From assembly GCA_937902735.1 (NCBI GenBank), contig CALELS010000022.1, positions 1 to 37,822 of the forward strand: DNA of 37,822 nt, in the 5' to 3' direction. The translations under genes were made by a program, and so were the position numbers. This stretch comes from an uncultured Caryophanales bacterium. Its GTDB lineage: Bacteria; Bacillota_I; Bacilli_A; RFN20; CAG-826. The first letter of the stretch is position 1, and every line of letters starts with the position of its first letter. The notes below the pieces were generated by a model. The model saw nothing but the letters and a program-made list of their open reading frames with translations. It had not been told where the DNA came from and did not search any database. This document shows positions 15,264-23,775 of the stretch, piece after piece.

Positions 15264-17864
15264 TTATCTTTGGCTTGAATCATAAGTAAATGTATAGGAA
15301 CCGGAAATTACTTTTCCAGTAACAGTATCAACAACTTGGATAGTGTATTCATCACCGTCAATTAATTCGCTTAATGTAAAGGTATAGGATGCAGATGTAA
15401 ATGGTTTTTCACCATGAATAGACTTATCTGATTTAAGAACTTGGCAAGTGTATGAAGAGAATGATTCGCTCATGTAAAGTAATTGAGCATCAAATGTAAC
15501 AGCGTTTGCAGCTGTAAAACTTGGCATAAGATCACTTATAACAACTCTATCCGGATAGAAATAAATACTATCATTATCAACAAGAACATCATTATCGTGA
15601 TAAATTCTATATTTCAGTTTTCTATTTGATGTAATTTCAGTTTCTAAATCAATGATTTGTTCTAAATTATTTGAGTCAAAATACAATATTGCATACACGG
15701 TTTCATCCATCTCTCCAGGAAGTGGGTCAGAATAAACTTGGACAGAGAAATGTGAAGAATAATAGATATTGGTTAGTGTGCCAGTAACTTTAACAGATAG
15801 AGTACCTTCAATTTGCTCAATTGAAGCAGAATAGTTAAATGCTGGGTCAACATAATCTATTTGTTTCGAGTCAACTTCTACATCGTTCTTGTATAGGACG
15901 AGTTTATAGGACATATCTCCATTTCTAAGAGCGCAATAAGTGACATCTGTTAATTGAGACATCATTGCAACATCTTTGTAATCATTATTAACAGCAGTCC
16001 ATGTACCTCTATCATTGTAGAAAACTGTATATGTGTAGAGAGTGACTTCGTCATAATCTATTGAAACAGTCCAAGAAACAGCTTCCTTCTTTTGTGAACC
16101 AGAAATACTTGTTTCTGGAGCAGGTGTAAACGAAACGTTATCGGTGTAATTCACCAAATCTTCCGCATCGAGAATCTCTAAATAGACATAGTTAATATCA
16201 TCTTTGTATTGAGACACATCAACATCTACACTGAAACCAGTGGTTAATGGGAGATCAGAATAGTTTGCAAAATCAACTCTTCCATTAGTATTTGATTGAC
16301 CATAGAGATTAACTCTGTAATCAGAAAAATCATCGATTCCATATGGATCGATTACAAATGTGACAGTATCCTCATTTCCAATAACTTGATAGATATTAGA
16401 ATCGAACCAAATACCATTGTAATTTACAAACTTAGAAGTTCTAAGAGTGGTGCCTTCATAAATTTCAATATAGAAATTACCAGTAGTTCCTCTTTCGTTA
16501 AGAGGAATATTAAATGTATTATTACCAGTTTTATTTCCTAAGGCTTCATCAATATATAAACGCTCGGATGTAGAACCTGGTTCCTGGAAATAAACCTTCT
16601 TAGTAAAAGATGAAATATCACTAACATTACCAATATCCCAAGAATAAGTTACTTTATAGTTTGTTACAGTAATATCTGCGTTATAGTATTCGCGAGCATA
16701 TGTAATTGACTCACTAGCAACTAATGTAGTATCAAGATAAACTTCTAAAACTAAATCAAAGTTTGTACCGAAATTAGCAAAATCGAATGTTCCATAATAT
16801 GGACTGTTATCAATATTGCCTGTATCAAATGTCATTGGATTTGCAACAGGATTACTATCCGCAGTTTTTAAAACATATGTGTAACCGGTGAAATCAGTAA
16901 CATTATTAATTGTGATTGTATACATCAAACTTGTGTTAACTTGATAATGATCGAACGAATAAGTTGGCGGTACATAAGGTGGAACATAAGTAGCGGTTGT
17001 AGTTTTAATTACACTTCCATCTTTACTAAGGGAAAGCTCTAAATCAAAACCATTATTATAATTAGCTAAATTAACTGTTCCAGTCGTTTTTGCCGCAACA
17101 ACTCGTCTATCTTTAATAAATATTTCACTACTAGCACCAGCTGGTGTTTCAACAATTGAGAATGTGTAACCATCAAACGAAGTAACATTTTCGATAGTGA
17201 TTGAATAAGACATTATTCTCTGGCCAGCATTTTGTGAAAGATTAAGTGTATATACTGGAGTTGGTGCAGGAGTTGGTGCAGGCGCAACAAAATCCTTTTG
17301 ATATTTCTTAAGTTCTTCATCGTTATGGAAAACACTGATATAGATGTGACATGAAGGCAAGCTGGCTACTGAAACACTATCTTTGGTATTAGCAGCTTTA
17401 ATGATAGTTGTAGGTAAAATCGCCACATAACTATCAGGTGTTGCATCAGTGTTATATTTAATGTCATATGTGTATGAATTGTCTGAAAAATCATCAACAT
17501 TACTTATATTGATTTCATAATCTAATCTAAGGACCGTCGAATCAATATCATCAGCTTTAATCTCTACTGTTGGTGTGTTTGTTGCAACAACTGCAACTGT
17601 TCCAGCGACAACTAAAGCAGCAGTACCTGCAGCAGTTGTTAATGTAGTTGTTAAAAGTGCAGTTGTTTGGGAAGTTTTATATGATTTCAACAAATCTTCA
17701 TCAGATTTATTAGAAAATAAACCAGACTTTTTGTTTTTAAAATGAGAGGTATAATTTAAATCGTTTACTTCTTTTAAATCAGATGCATGATGAAGATGAT
17801 CGTTATTACCACGAGCTACTTCATCATTATTTCCACGAGTTTGTTTTTCGTTGAAATCATTCAT
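15264..17864 (-). CDS. Large membrane-anchored protein with about eight divergent beta-type repeats
   Basis: I do not recognise a named family. The 866 residues comprise a hydrophilic N-terminus (1-65, with RGNND twice and a His-rich patch), one hydrophobic Thr/Ala-rich segment (about 68-94), and a long Tyr/Asp/Ser/Thr-rich remainder predicted outside the cell. There is no N-terminal signal peptide or lipobox, so it is likely anchored N-in. The outer part repeats about every 85-105 residues. Units start near 112, 216, 313, 400, 495, 590, 685 and 785, several with Y-x-I-x-I-x-NV-x-(D/S)-F-(x)-Y-T-(F/Y), as in ITIENVTSFDGYTF and ITINNVTDFTGYTY, and then an L-x-V/L-x-L-y-x-(D/G) strand and a Y-V/I end, like Ig or fibronectin-III sandwiches. 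A Pro-rich linker (PAPTPAPTPVY) lies near residue 200. No LPXTG or C-terminal anchor is seen. It has no Shine-Dalgarno: an extended -10 lies 7 nt before ATG. It is the first gene of a unit with mscS. Confidence 0.85.
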   Translation of the reverse strand: MNDFNEKQTRGNNDEVARGNNDHLHHASDLKEVNDLNYTSHFKNKKSGLFSNKSDEDLLKSYKTSQTTALLTTTLTTAAGTAALVVAGTVAVVATNTPTVEIKADDIDSTVLRLDYEINISNVDDFSDNSYTYDIKYNTDATPDSYVAILPTTIIKAANTKDSVSVASLPSCHIYISVFHNDEELKKYQKDFVAPAPTPAPTPVYTLNLSQNAGQRIMSYSITIENVTSFDGYTFSIVETPAGASSEIFIKDRRVVAAKTTGTVNLANYNNGFDLELSLSKDGSVIKTTTATYVPPYVPPTYSFDHYQVNTSLMYTITINNVTDFTGYTYVLKTADSNPVANPMTFDTGNIDNSPYYGTFDFANFGTNFDLVLEVYLDTTLVASESITYAREYYNADITVTNYKVTYSWDIGNVSDISSFTKKVYFQEPGSTSERLYIDEALGNKTGNNTFNIPLNERGTTGNFYIEIYEGTTLRTSKFVNYNGIWFDSNIYQVIGNEDTVTFVIDPYGIDDFSDYRVNLYGQSNTNGRVDFANYSDLPLTTGFSVDVDVSQYKDDINYVYLEILDAEDLVNYTDNVSFTPAPETSISGSQKKEAVSWTVSIDYDEVTLYTYTVFYNDRGTWTAVNNDYKDVAMMSQLTDVTYCALRNGDMSYKLVLYKNDVEVDSKQIDYVDPAFNYSASIEQIEGTLSVKVTGTLTNIYYSSHFSVQVYSDPLPGEMDETVYAILYFDSNNLEQIIDLETEITSNRKLKYRIYHDNDVLVDNDSIYFYPDRVVISDLMPSFTAANAVTFDAQLLYMSESFSSYTCQVLKSDKSIHGEKPFTSASYTFTLSELIDGDEYTIQVVDTVTGKVISGSYTFTYDSSQR

Positions 17865-17871
17865 GTGAAAA

Positions 17872-17880
17872 ATATTAGCA
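17872..17880 (-). promoter_or_regulatory. Extended -10 promoter of the repeat protein-mscS unit
   Basis: TGC-TAATAT on the minus strand, with 7 nt before the ATG at 17864. No -35 is apparent; the T tract of the topA terminator is just upstream. Predicts a leaderless transcript. Confidence 0.55.
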
Positions 17881-17885
17881 TATAA

Positions 17886-17912
17886 ACAAAAAAATCTCTA
17901 ATATTAGAGAAT
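17886..17912 (-). terminator. Intrinsic terminator after topA
   Basis: Perfect palindrome TCTCTAATATTAGAGA (17910-17895 on the minus strand) followed by seven T residues, immediately after the topA stop. Confidence 0.85.
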
Positions 17913-17922
17913 TTTTCGTAAT

Positions 17923-20028
17923 CTATGAATCCTTGGCTTGATATTTCTTTGCTTTATAATAAGGTTCTTGATGCTTGCAAGATGGATAATTTGAACAGCC
18001 AAGGAATCTTTTGCCCTTTGAATATTTGATGATAATGTTGCCACCACAATCAGGACATTTTTTGATTATTTTTTGAGATTCTTCCGTTGGTTGAATGTAA
18101 TCACAATTTGGGAACGCACTACAGGCAATAAATTTCTTTCTACCTGTACCTTGTCTATAGACAAGAGGGGAGTGACATTTTGGGCATTCGCCTTCAGCGT
18201 ATTTTAATTCTTCATGTTCGATTTCTTTATATTTACAAGATGGATAATTTGAACAGCCAATGAAGTCACCATATGGTCCTTTTTTGATAACTAAAGGAGA
18301 ACCACAAATAGGGCAATCTCTACCTACTTTGATAGCCTCATCTTTATACATCAGTTCACTACCTTTTTCCGCAATATCCATGAAGTGATAATAGAAATCA
18401 TTTAAAACATCAACACGTGATCTTTCACCTTCTTGAATTTGGTCAAGATCTTCTTCCATGTTAGCAGTGTAGTCAATATTGACTACATCAGGGAAATATT
18501 TATTTAGAACAAATGATGTTTTCAAGCCTTGTTCAGTCGGAATAATTAAACCTTTTTCTGAAGTTACATATTTTCTTTCAATTAACGTATAGATAGTAGA
18601 TGCATAAGTTGATGGTCTACCAATACCTTTTTCTTCCATTAATTTAACGATTTTTCCCTCCGAATATCTTGCAGGAGGTTCAGTAAATTTTTGTTCATCA
18701 ACAATATCTTTAACATTGTAGTGTTTGTTGACCATTACTTCTGGAAGATTTTCAATGAGTTCTTCGTCATCTTCTTTAACTTTATTAACTTTCTTAAAAC
18801 CATCAAAAATAGTTTTTGTACCACTTGCTTTAAAACCAACACCATTGGTTTCAAAGGTAACAGTCTTAACTTCTTCTTTTGCGTTAGACATTAAAGATGC
18901 AAGTGTGCGGTTATAAATAAGCTTATAAAGCTTATACATATCAGGTTTTAATTGAGATTTTATTGAATCTGGGAAACGATAAATTGATGTTGGACGAATA
19001 CCTTCATGGGCTTCTTGAGATAAAGCAGCAGACTTAATTGTTTTAACTTGTCCAACATAGTCTTCACCATATCTATTTGCAATAAATGAACGTGCAGATT
19101 TAACAAATGATTCTGCTAAAGTTGAACGATCAGTACGAATATATGTGATTAAACCAACATGTTCACCATTGATTTCAATACCTTCGTAAAGTGATTGAGC
19201 AACAGCTGCAGTCTTTGATGCGCTGAAGCCATAAACACTAAAAGCTTCTTGTTGTAATGTTGATGTCTTAAATGCTGGTTTAGATTCAACAATTCGAGTG
19301 GTTTTCTTAATGTCAGTAACAACTACTCCTTTACCAATTAAGTGGAGTATCTGTTCGTTTTCGAGGCTATTTTTGATTTTTGTAGTCTTGCCATTAAGTG
19401 TCGCAAACTTAGCATCAATGAGTGTTCCATCAACATCAATTTTAGCTACCAAAGACCAATATTCTTCAGGTTTAAATTCACGTATTTCTCTTTCGTGATC
19501 ACATATTAGTTTTAAGGTAGCAGATTGAACTCTACCTGCGCTACGTGAATTAATCTTCTTTTGTATAATATTAGAAAGTTTAAAACCGATAACACGGTCA
19601 ATAATTCTTCTAGTTTCTTGTGATGCAACAAGATTCAAATCGATAGTGCGTGGACTTTCGATTGCTTTTGTAATTGAATCACGAGTAATTTCATGGAATT
19701 CAAGTCTTTTTGTCTTATTAGGATTTAGTTTTAAAATTTGGCTTAAGTGCCATGCAATAGCTTCTCCTTCACGATCAGGGTCGGTAGCAAGAATGATTTC
19801 ACTTGCGTGTTTAGCGTCATCTTGTAATGATTTAACAATTTTATATTTGTTAGGAATGATTTCGTAGATTGGTTTAAAATCTTCTTCTGGCACTATGCCA
19901 AAACCACCAACACCTTTCTTTGAAAGGTCTCTTACGTGTCCTTTGGAGGCTACAACCTTATAGTCATTACCTAAGTAATGAGAGATTGTCGTGCATTTAT
20001 TTGGTGATTCAACTATGACTAATTTCAT
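17923..20028 (-). CDS. topA: DNA topoisomerase I (type IA)
   Basis: Relaxes negative supercoils by single-strand passage. Toprim domain at the N-terminus with E7 (VIVESPNK) and the D83-x-D85-x-E87 metal site in ATDPDREGEAIAWH; active-site tyrosine Y296 in GLITYIRTDRSTLAES. The C-terminus has three four-cysteine zinc ribbons (CPICG...CSNYPSC, CPKCH...CSAFPNC, CPDCG...CSNYPSC). The 701 residues are typical of Bacillota. RTDR replaces the more usual RTDS after the catalytic tyrosine. ATG 20028 lacks a Shine-Dalgarno, but a consensus promoter (TTGACA-17-TATATT) ends 14 nt upstream, giving a leader of about 8 nt. It is a single-gene unit between dprA and its own terminator. Confidence 0.97.
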   Translation of the reverse strand: MKLVIVESPNKCTTISHYLGNDYKVVASKGHVRDLSKKGVGGFGIVPEEDFKPIYEIIPNKYKIVKSLQDDAKHASEIILATDPDREGEAIAWHLSQILKLNPNKTKRLEFHEITRDSITKAIESPRTIDLNLVASQETRRIIDRVIGFKLSNIIQKKINSRSAGRVQSATLKLICDHEREIREFKPEEYWSLVAKIDVDGTLIDAKFATLNGKTTKIKNSLENEQILHLIGKGVVVTDIKKTTRIVESKPAFKTSTLQQEAFSVYGFSASKTAAVAQSLYEGIEINGEHVGLITYIRTDRSTLAESFVKSARSFIANRYGEDYVGQVKTIKSAALSQEAHEGIRPTSIYRFPDSIKSQLKPDMYKLYKLIYNRTLASLMSNAKEEVKTVTFETNGVGFKASGTKTIFDGFKKVNKVKEDDEELIENLPEVMVNKHYNVKDIVDEQKFTEPPARYSEGKIVKLMEEKGIGRPSTYASTIYTLIERKYVTSEKGLIIPTEQGLKTSFVLNKYFPDVVNIDYTANMEEDLDQIQEGERSRVDVLNDFYYHFMDIAEKGSELMYKDEAIKVGRDCPICGSPLVIKKGPYGDFIGCSNYPSCKYKEIEHEELKYAEGECPKCHSPLVYRQGTGRKKFIACSAFPNCDYIQPTEESQKIIKKCPDCGGNIIIKYSKGKRFLGCSNYPSCKHQEPYYKAKKYQAKDS

Positions 20029-20042
20029 AAATTCCGTTGTTA

Positions 20043-20071
20043 AATATAGTCATCTAAATATGACTTGTCAA
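20043..20071 (-). promoter_or_regulatory. Consensus sigma-A type promoter of topA
   Basis: TTGACA (20071-20066), 17-nt spacer, TATATT (20048-20043) on the minus strand. The predicted start is about 8 nt before the ATG. Confidence 0.8.
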
Positions 20072-20110
20072 TTGCAATAAATTGTTTGATTTTACCTTAA
20101 AGAAATATCT

Positions 20111-20923
20111 TTAAATAGGTAATAAATTTTCTTCATATTTCTCACCAACTTCATCATAAAAGTCTCGAAACGAATTAATCAATATTGCGCCTTCTCTAAT
20201 CAAAGCATTACAAAGCGAATCATTAAAAGCATGAGTAGGTAAAACCATTACATCCTTCCCCATATTTAATGCGTAATAGGTTGTAATCGCTGTTCCACTA
20301 TGAGATTTAGCTTCAGTAATTATCAATTTCTGTCCAAAAGCTGCTACTAGTCTATTTCTTTCTGGTAATTTTTCTTTATTTGGTTTGGTGTTCAAAGGCA
20401 ATTCGGAAATAACAAGACAATCTTTGTTGTTTCTAATATCCCAATATAAGCCTTCATTTGTTTTTAAATAACAATATTCGATTCCATTACCAAGTACAGC
20501 AATTGTTTTACCACCCACTTCTAAAGCAGATTTATGAGCAATTGCATCAATACCTATAGCGAGCCCTGACACAATTACATATTTTTCTGCTATTTCATGA
20601 ACAAGGCGCGCTGTTGCAATTCTTCCATATTCACTTGGTTCTCTACTACCTATGACTGACATATTTTTCTCAGTATTATGTATTAGCGAAATATCACCAT
20701 AGTAATACAAAACAAATGGTGGTTTTTGTATGTTATGAAGATATTCTGGATAGTTCTCATCAAACATTGTAAGAACCCCACACTTCAATGAACGTATCTT
20801 ATAAATGATTTCTTCATTATCGATTTTTAATTCTTTGTTAACTATAGAACGATATATTTTGTCCCAGTTACCTTCATATAAAAGTGAGGCATAAATCAGA
20901 AATTCGCGGTTTGTTAATTGCAT
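20111..20923 (-). CDS. dprA: DNA processing protein DprA/Smf
   Basis: Rossmann-fold single-stranded-DNA-binding protein that loads RecA during natural transformation; widely conserved even in non-competent bacteria. KPPFVLYYYGD, MSVIGSREPSEYGR, VSGLAIGIDAIAHKSALEVGGKTIAVLGNGIEYCY, SELPLNTKPNKEKLPERNRLVAAFGQKLIITEAKSHSGTAITTYYALNMGKDVMVLP are the family core. At 270 residues it has the core but little after it; the C-terminal winged-helix domain of longer homologues is missing. ATG 20923 has a strong AGGAGG Shine-Dalgarno 6 nt upstream. The rnhB-dprA-topA order matches Bacillus. No other competence gene is in the window. Confidence 0.94.
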   Translation of the reverse strand: MQLTNREFLIYASLLYEGNWDKIYRSIVNKELKIDNEEIIYKIRSLKCGVLTMFDENYPEYLHNIQKPPFVLYYYGDISLIHNTEKNMSVIGSREPSEYGRIATARLVHEIAEKYVIVSGLAIGIDAIAHKSALEVGGKTIAVLGNGIEYCYLKTNEGLYWDIRNNKDCLVISELPLNTKPNKEKLPERNRLVAAFGQKLIITEAKSHSGTAITTYYALNMGKDVMVLPTHAFNDSLCNALIREGAILINSFRDFYDEVGEKYEENLLPI

Positions 20924-20979
20924 AAAAGTCCTCCTATTACTTATATAGGAAGATTTTTCAGAAAAAGTGTGAAAAATAA

Positions 20980-21615
20980 TTAAAATAGTGGAATAAAAGA
21001 GACTATATCGTGAACTGGTTTATAGGAGTATCTATGAATACCTTCAATAGGTCCAAATTCTTTTAAAGCATCCATATGAAGTTTGGTTCCATAACCTTTA
21101 TGTTTTTTAAAACCATACATAGGATATTTCTTATCAAGTTCATCCATCATACGATCGCGAGTTACTTTTGCAATAATGCTTGCTGCCGCAATACAAAGAG
21201 ATTTGGCGTCTCCTTTAATAATAGGAATAACTTCAACATCTAAATCTTTGATAGGCATTGCATCTGTTAACACTAAATCATATTTGTGGTTCATATCTTG
21301 AATAGCAAGTTTCATGGCAAGTCTACTTGCTTCATAAATGTTGATTTCATCAATTGTTTTAGCATCAACGATGCCAACTCCAACAGCGATGGCATTTTTC
21401 ATTATTTCATCATAAAGTTTTTCACGTTTTTTAGCGCTTAATTGTTTGGAATCGTTAATATCCTTATTTATATACGCGCGCGATAAAATAACAGCGGAAG
21501 CAACAACCGGCCCAGCTAATGGACCTCTTCCTGCTTCATCACATCCAACAATATAGTTAACAGAATCAGAATAATAGGCGTTTTCAAAATCTAGTTTATT
21601 TTCTCTAGTGAACAT
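20980..21615 (-). CDS. rnhB: Ribonuclease HII
   Basis: Cleaves RNA in RNA-DNA hybrids and at single misincorporated ribonucleotides. VGCDEAGRGPLAGPVVASAVIL gives catalytic D26 and E27; DLVLTDAM gives a third Asp (about 118); GDAKSLCIAAASIIAKVTRDRMM and YGFKKHKGYGTKLHMDAL are the other signatures. 211 residues is slightly short but complete. Its ATG lies inside the end of rbgA (25-nt overlap), a translationally coupled pair as in Bacillus. Confidence 0.96.
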   Translation of the reverse strand: MFTRENKLDFENAYYSDSVNYIVGCDEAGRGPLAGPVVASAVILSRAYINKDINDSKQLSAKKREKLYDEIMKNAIAVGVGIVDAKTIDEINIYEASRLAMKLAIQDMNHKYDLVLTDAMPIKDLDVEVIPIIKGDAKSLCIAAASIIAKVTRDRMMDELDKKYPMYGFKKHKGYGTKLHMDALKEFGPIEGIHRYSYKPVHDIVSFIPLF

Positions 21616-22433
21616 TGTCCTAATATTCCATTCTTAAATTCATTTAGTAATGCAATTTCTGCTTTTGATTCATCAAGTCCGTCTTTTAAAAGGAAACCAC
21701 GTTTTTTAGCGAGTTCTTTAAAAAATGTATTTTTATTGATTACTTCTAGATCATATCGTTTTAACAGATAAGATGGATAGTTAATAGATAAAAAATCTAG
21801 CAAGGTATTAGCGAGGAAAGTTGTTGGAAGGATATCTTGATTAATCGAACCACATAAAGCGAGATTAATCGCCTTATTTTTGTCTTCGAATGATGATTGA
21901 AGAATTCCGGGAGTATCGAGTAGTTCAAAATCTTTATTAACTTTAATCCATTGTTGAGCTTTAGTGTGTCCTGGTTTATTTTGCACACTGGCAGCTTTTC
22001 GATTTGCAACTTTATTTATTAAGGTTGATTTACCAACATTAGGTATACCAATAATCATTGCTCTTACAGGCGATGGTTTAAGACCTCTTTTAATTTCTTT
22101 TTCGTGTTTTTTATCGCCACATTTTGAAGCAAGAAGAACTATTTGTTTGATATCTTTAGGATCATTTAAATCCGCAAGAACTGCCTTAAATCCCAAAGAT
22201 TGATAATATTTAACCCAATCTAATGAGATTAATGGATCGGCTAAATCTTTTTTTGTTAAAACGATGAGTCTTTCTTTATTTTCGCTCATCTTATACAAGG
22301 TTTCATTTCGTGAAGAAAAAGGAATGCGAGCATCTAATAATTCAATAACGCAATCGACTATTTTGAGCTTCGCATCAATTTCATTTTGGGCTTTCTTCAT
22401 ATGGCCCGGAAACCAATGTATTGCTTTTTCCAT
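21591..22433 (-). CDS. rbgA: Ribosome biogenesis GTPase RbgA (YlqF)
   Basis: Circularly permuted GTPase needed for late 50S maturation. It begins HWFPGHMKKAQNEI, the hallmark N-terminus. Motifs then come in permuted order: G4 (LTKKDLAD, about 60), G1 P-loop (GIPNVGKSTLINK, about 126), G2/G3 (NKPGHTKAQQWI, LLDTPGILQ). The C-terminal helical domain carries YLLKRYDLE. 280 residues fits. The start is 2 nt after the lepB stop with no Shine-Dalgarno, pointing to coupling. In Bacillus RbgA acts on 50S particles lacking L16 and other late proteins; rplS is nearby here too. Confidence 0.95.
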   Translation of the reverse strand: MEKAIHWFPGHMKKAQNEIDAKLKIVDCVIELLDARIPFSSRNETLYKMSENKERLIVLTKKDLADPLISLDWVKYYQSLGFKAVLADLNDPKDIKQIVLLASKCGDKKHEKEIKRGLKPSPVRAMIIGIPNVGKSTLINKVANRKAASVQNKPGHTKAQQWIKVNKDFELLDTPGILQSSFEDKNKAINLALCGSINQDILPTTFLANTLLDFLSINYPSYLLKRYDLEVINKNTFFKELAKKRGFLLKDGLDESKAEIALLNEFKNGILGQCSLEKIN

Positions 22434-22435
22434 AT

Positions 22436-23197
22436 TTAAAATCTAGTTGGCCAATATCTTTTAATGTATGCAGATTTAAGTTTGTTATCGCTTCCTCTAA
22501 TAACACTACAAGTACCTTCAAGTCCAATAGCGACACCTTTGATATTACTTTTTAATATCCCTTTTGGGTAACCTCTAGAATCACTTGAACAATCTGGAAG
22601 ACGATTATCACCCATAACGAAATATTCATCTTTATCTAATTCATAACCGGTATTATATTTTTCGTTTCCACCAGTGATCATGTAGTTACCAGCACGTAAT
22701 AATTCAACACTTATAAAATCTTGTGCAACATACTCAAATTCGTTGGTGTCTTTGTTCTTTACGTAGAGATTTCCATTATCGCCATCGGCTTCTTTGTTAT
22801 TAGATGAAACGATATAAAACTCCTCACCAGGAAGAGCAATGACTCTCTTAATAATATCTTTTTCACTTCCTATTTGATGACAAACAATAATATCGAATCT
22901 CTTGATGTTATTGATCACTGATTCATGTTTATCCATATATCCATAATCAACATCATAATTGCCTTCAGCATCTACATCTCTAATTCCGATTAGACGACCA
23001 TCAGATTTTTTTGCATTTTTATTTAAAGTTGGGTACATGCTTTGTCCATTGACCCAAAAGAATTCGTAATAATTGTTATGAAAGATAATTGTGCTTGAAA
23101 TTGCAATCGAAGCAACTGAAAAAAGAGTAGATAAAATAACGAACACTAATTCGAATATTCCTTTGATATCTATCTTTTTAGTTTTTAATGTCTCCAT
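22436..23197 (-). CDS. lepB: Signal peptidase I
   Basis: Membrane protease that removes signal peptides from exported proteins. One N-terminal membrane helix (about 14-38), then GQSMYPTL with the catalytic serine S53, RFDIIVCHQ, KDIIKRVIALPGEEFYIV with the general-base lysine K117, and GDNRLPDCSSDSRGYPKG. 253 residues; the segment between S53 and K117 holds an unusual Asp-rich loop (about 65-92, DVDAEGNYDVDYGYMDKHE). There is no Shine-Dalgarno: TTGATA-17-TATAAT ends 11 nt before ATG, so the leader is about 5 nt. It starts a probable lepB-rbgA-rnhB(-dprA) unit after the rplS terminator. Confidence 0.95.
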   Translation of the reverse strand: METLKTKKIDIKGIFELVFVILSTLFSVASIAISSTIIFHNNYYEFFWVNGQSMYPTLNKNAKKSDGRLIGIRDVDAEGNYDVDYGYMDKHESVINNIKRFDIIVCHQIGSEKDIIKRVIALPGEEFYIVSSNNKEADGDNGNLYVKNKDTNEFEYVAQDFISVELLRAGNYMITGGNEKYNTGYELDKDEYFVMGDNRLPDCSSDSRGYPKGILKSNIKGVAIGLEGTCSVIRGSDNKLKSAYIKRYWPTRF

Positions 23198-23208
23198 AAG
23201 CAGACATT

Positions 23209-23237
23209 ATTATAAATATTTAACTTTTAAATATCAA
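23209..23237 (-). promoter_or_regulatory. Consensus promoter of lepB-rbgA-rnhB
   Basis: TTGATA (23237-23232), 17-nt spacer, TATAAT (23214-23209), then 11 nt to the ATG. Confidence 0.8.
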
Positions 23238-23240
23238 TTG

Positions 23241-23257
23241 TAGCGATTGAATCGCTA
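23241..23257. repeat. Short inverted repeat between rplS terminator and lepB promoter
   Basis: TAGCGAT-TGA-ATCGCTA: two perfect 7-bp arms around 3 nt. It touches the T tract of the rplS terminator and ends 3 nt before the lepB -35 box. It could be an operator or a second hairpin reinforcing termination. Confidence 0.5.
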
Positions 23258-23283
23258 AAAGAAAACCCACCGTCCTGGTGGGT
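23256..23283 (-). terminator. Intrinsic terminator after rplS
   Basis: ACCCACC-AGGAC-GGTGGGT on the minus strand followed by TTTCTTTT; starts 5 nt past the rplS stop. Confidence 0.92.
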
Positions 23284-23288
23284 AATTC

Positions 23289-23639
23289 TTATTTAAGAAT
23301 TTCTTTAATTCTTGCAGCTTTGCCAGAGAGATTGCGAAGGTAATTAATTCTACTTCTTCTAACTTTACCTCTTTTAACTCTTTCAATTTTCATAATTGCT
23401 GGAGAGTTAACTGGGAAAGTTCTTTCAACACCAACACCAGAAGAGATTTTTCTAACTGTGAAGGTTTCACTGACACCGGAGCCGCGGCGTTGCATAACTA
23501 CGCCTTGGAAAACTTGAAGACGTTCTTTCTTGTTCTCGATAATACGAACATAAACTTTTACTGTGTCACCACTTTTGAATTCAGGGACATCTTTTTTGAT
23601 TTGACGTTCAGTAATTTCTTTAACAATGTTTGTATTCAT
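23289..23639 (-). CDS. rplS: Ribosomal protein L19
   Basis: 50S protein at the interface with 30S (bridge B8). The 116-residue product carries PEFKSGDTVKVYVRIIENKKERLQVFQGVVMQRRGSGVSETFTVRKISSGVGVERTFPVNSPAIMKIERVKRGKVRRSRINYLR, a near-complete match to family expectation. AGGAGG sits 8 nt before ATG 23639. It is a single-gene unit with its own promoter, an L19-type leader and a strong terminator. In Bacillus it follows trmD directly; here trmD has been moved away by inversion of the rpsP-trmD block and the M18 peptidase gene stands between. Confidence 0.98.
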   Translation of the reverse strand: MNTNIVKEITERQIKKDVPEFKSGDTVKVYVRIIENKKERLQVFQGVVMQRRGSGVSETFTVRKISSGVGVERTFPVNSPAIMKIERVKRGKVRRSRINYLRNLSGKAARIKEILK

Positions 23640-23674
23640 GTTTCATTCCTCCTTCTTAACAAAATTCTTCTTAG

Positions 23675-23732
23675 GGCGTTCATATCATATGACTTGAAAG
23701 CGGGACGTCCGCATCGTGTTTAGAAAACGCGC
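23675..23732 (-). promoter_or_regulatory. L19-type ribosomal protein leader RNA
   Basis: On the minus strand the leader can close with GCGTTT (from 23731) and GAACGC (ending 23676). Inside are a hairpin GCGG-ACGTC-CCGC and a hairpin TCATA-TGA-TATGA next to the 3' closing strand. L19 leaders of this multi-stem form are known upstream of rplS in Bacilli. My match rests on position and these helices, not on a covariance-model hit. Confidence 0.55.
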
Positions 23733-23739
23733 AAAAAAG

Positions 23740-23768
23740 ATATTAACAAATATGTTTTTATTAAGCAA
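23740..23768 (-). promoter_or_regulatory. Promoter of rplS
   Basis: TTGCTT (23768-23763), 17-nt spacer, TAATAT (23745-23740). A start near 23733 leaves a leader of about 95 nt. The -35 begins 8 nt past the stop of the M18 peptidase gene. Confidence 0.7.
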
Positions 23769-23775
23769 ATCTTTT

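Noticed and set aside
20072..20112. Terminator between dprA and topA
   Set aside because: TTAAAGA/TTCTTTAA can pair but is all A-T apart from one pair and has no T tract; too weak to call.
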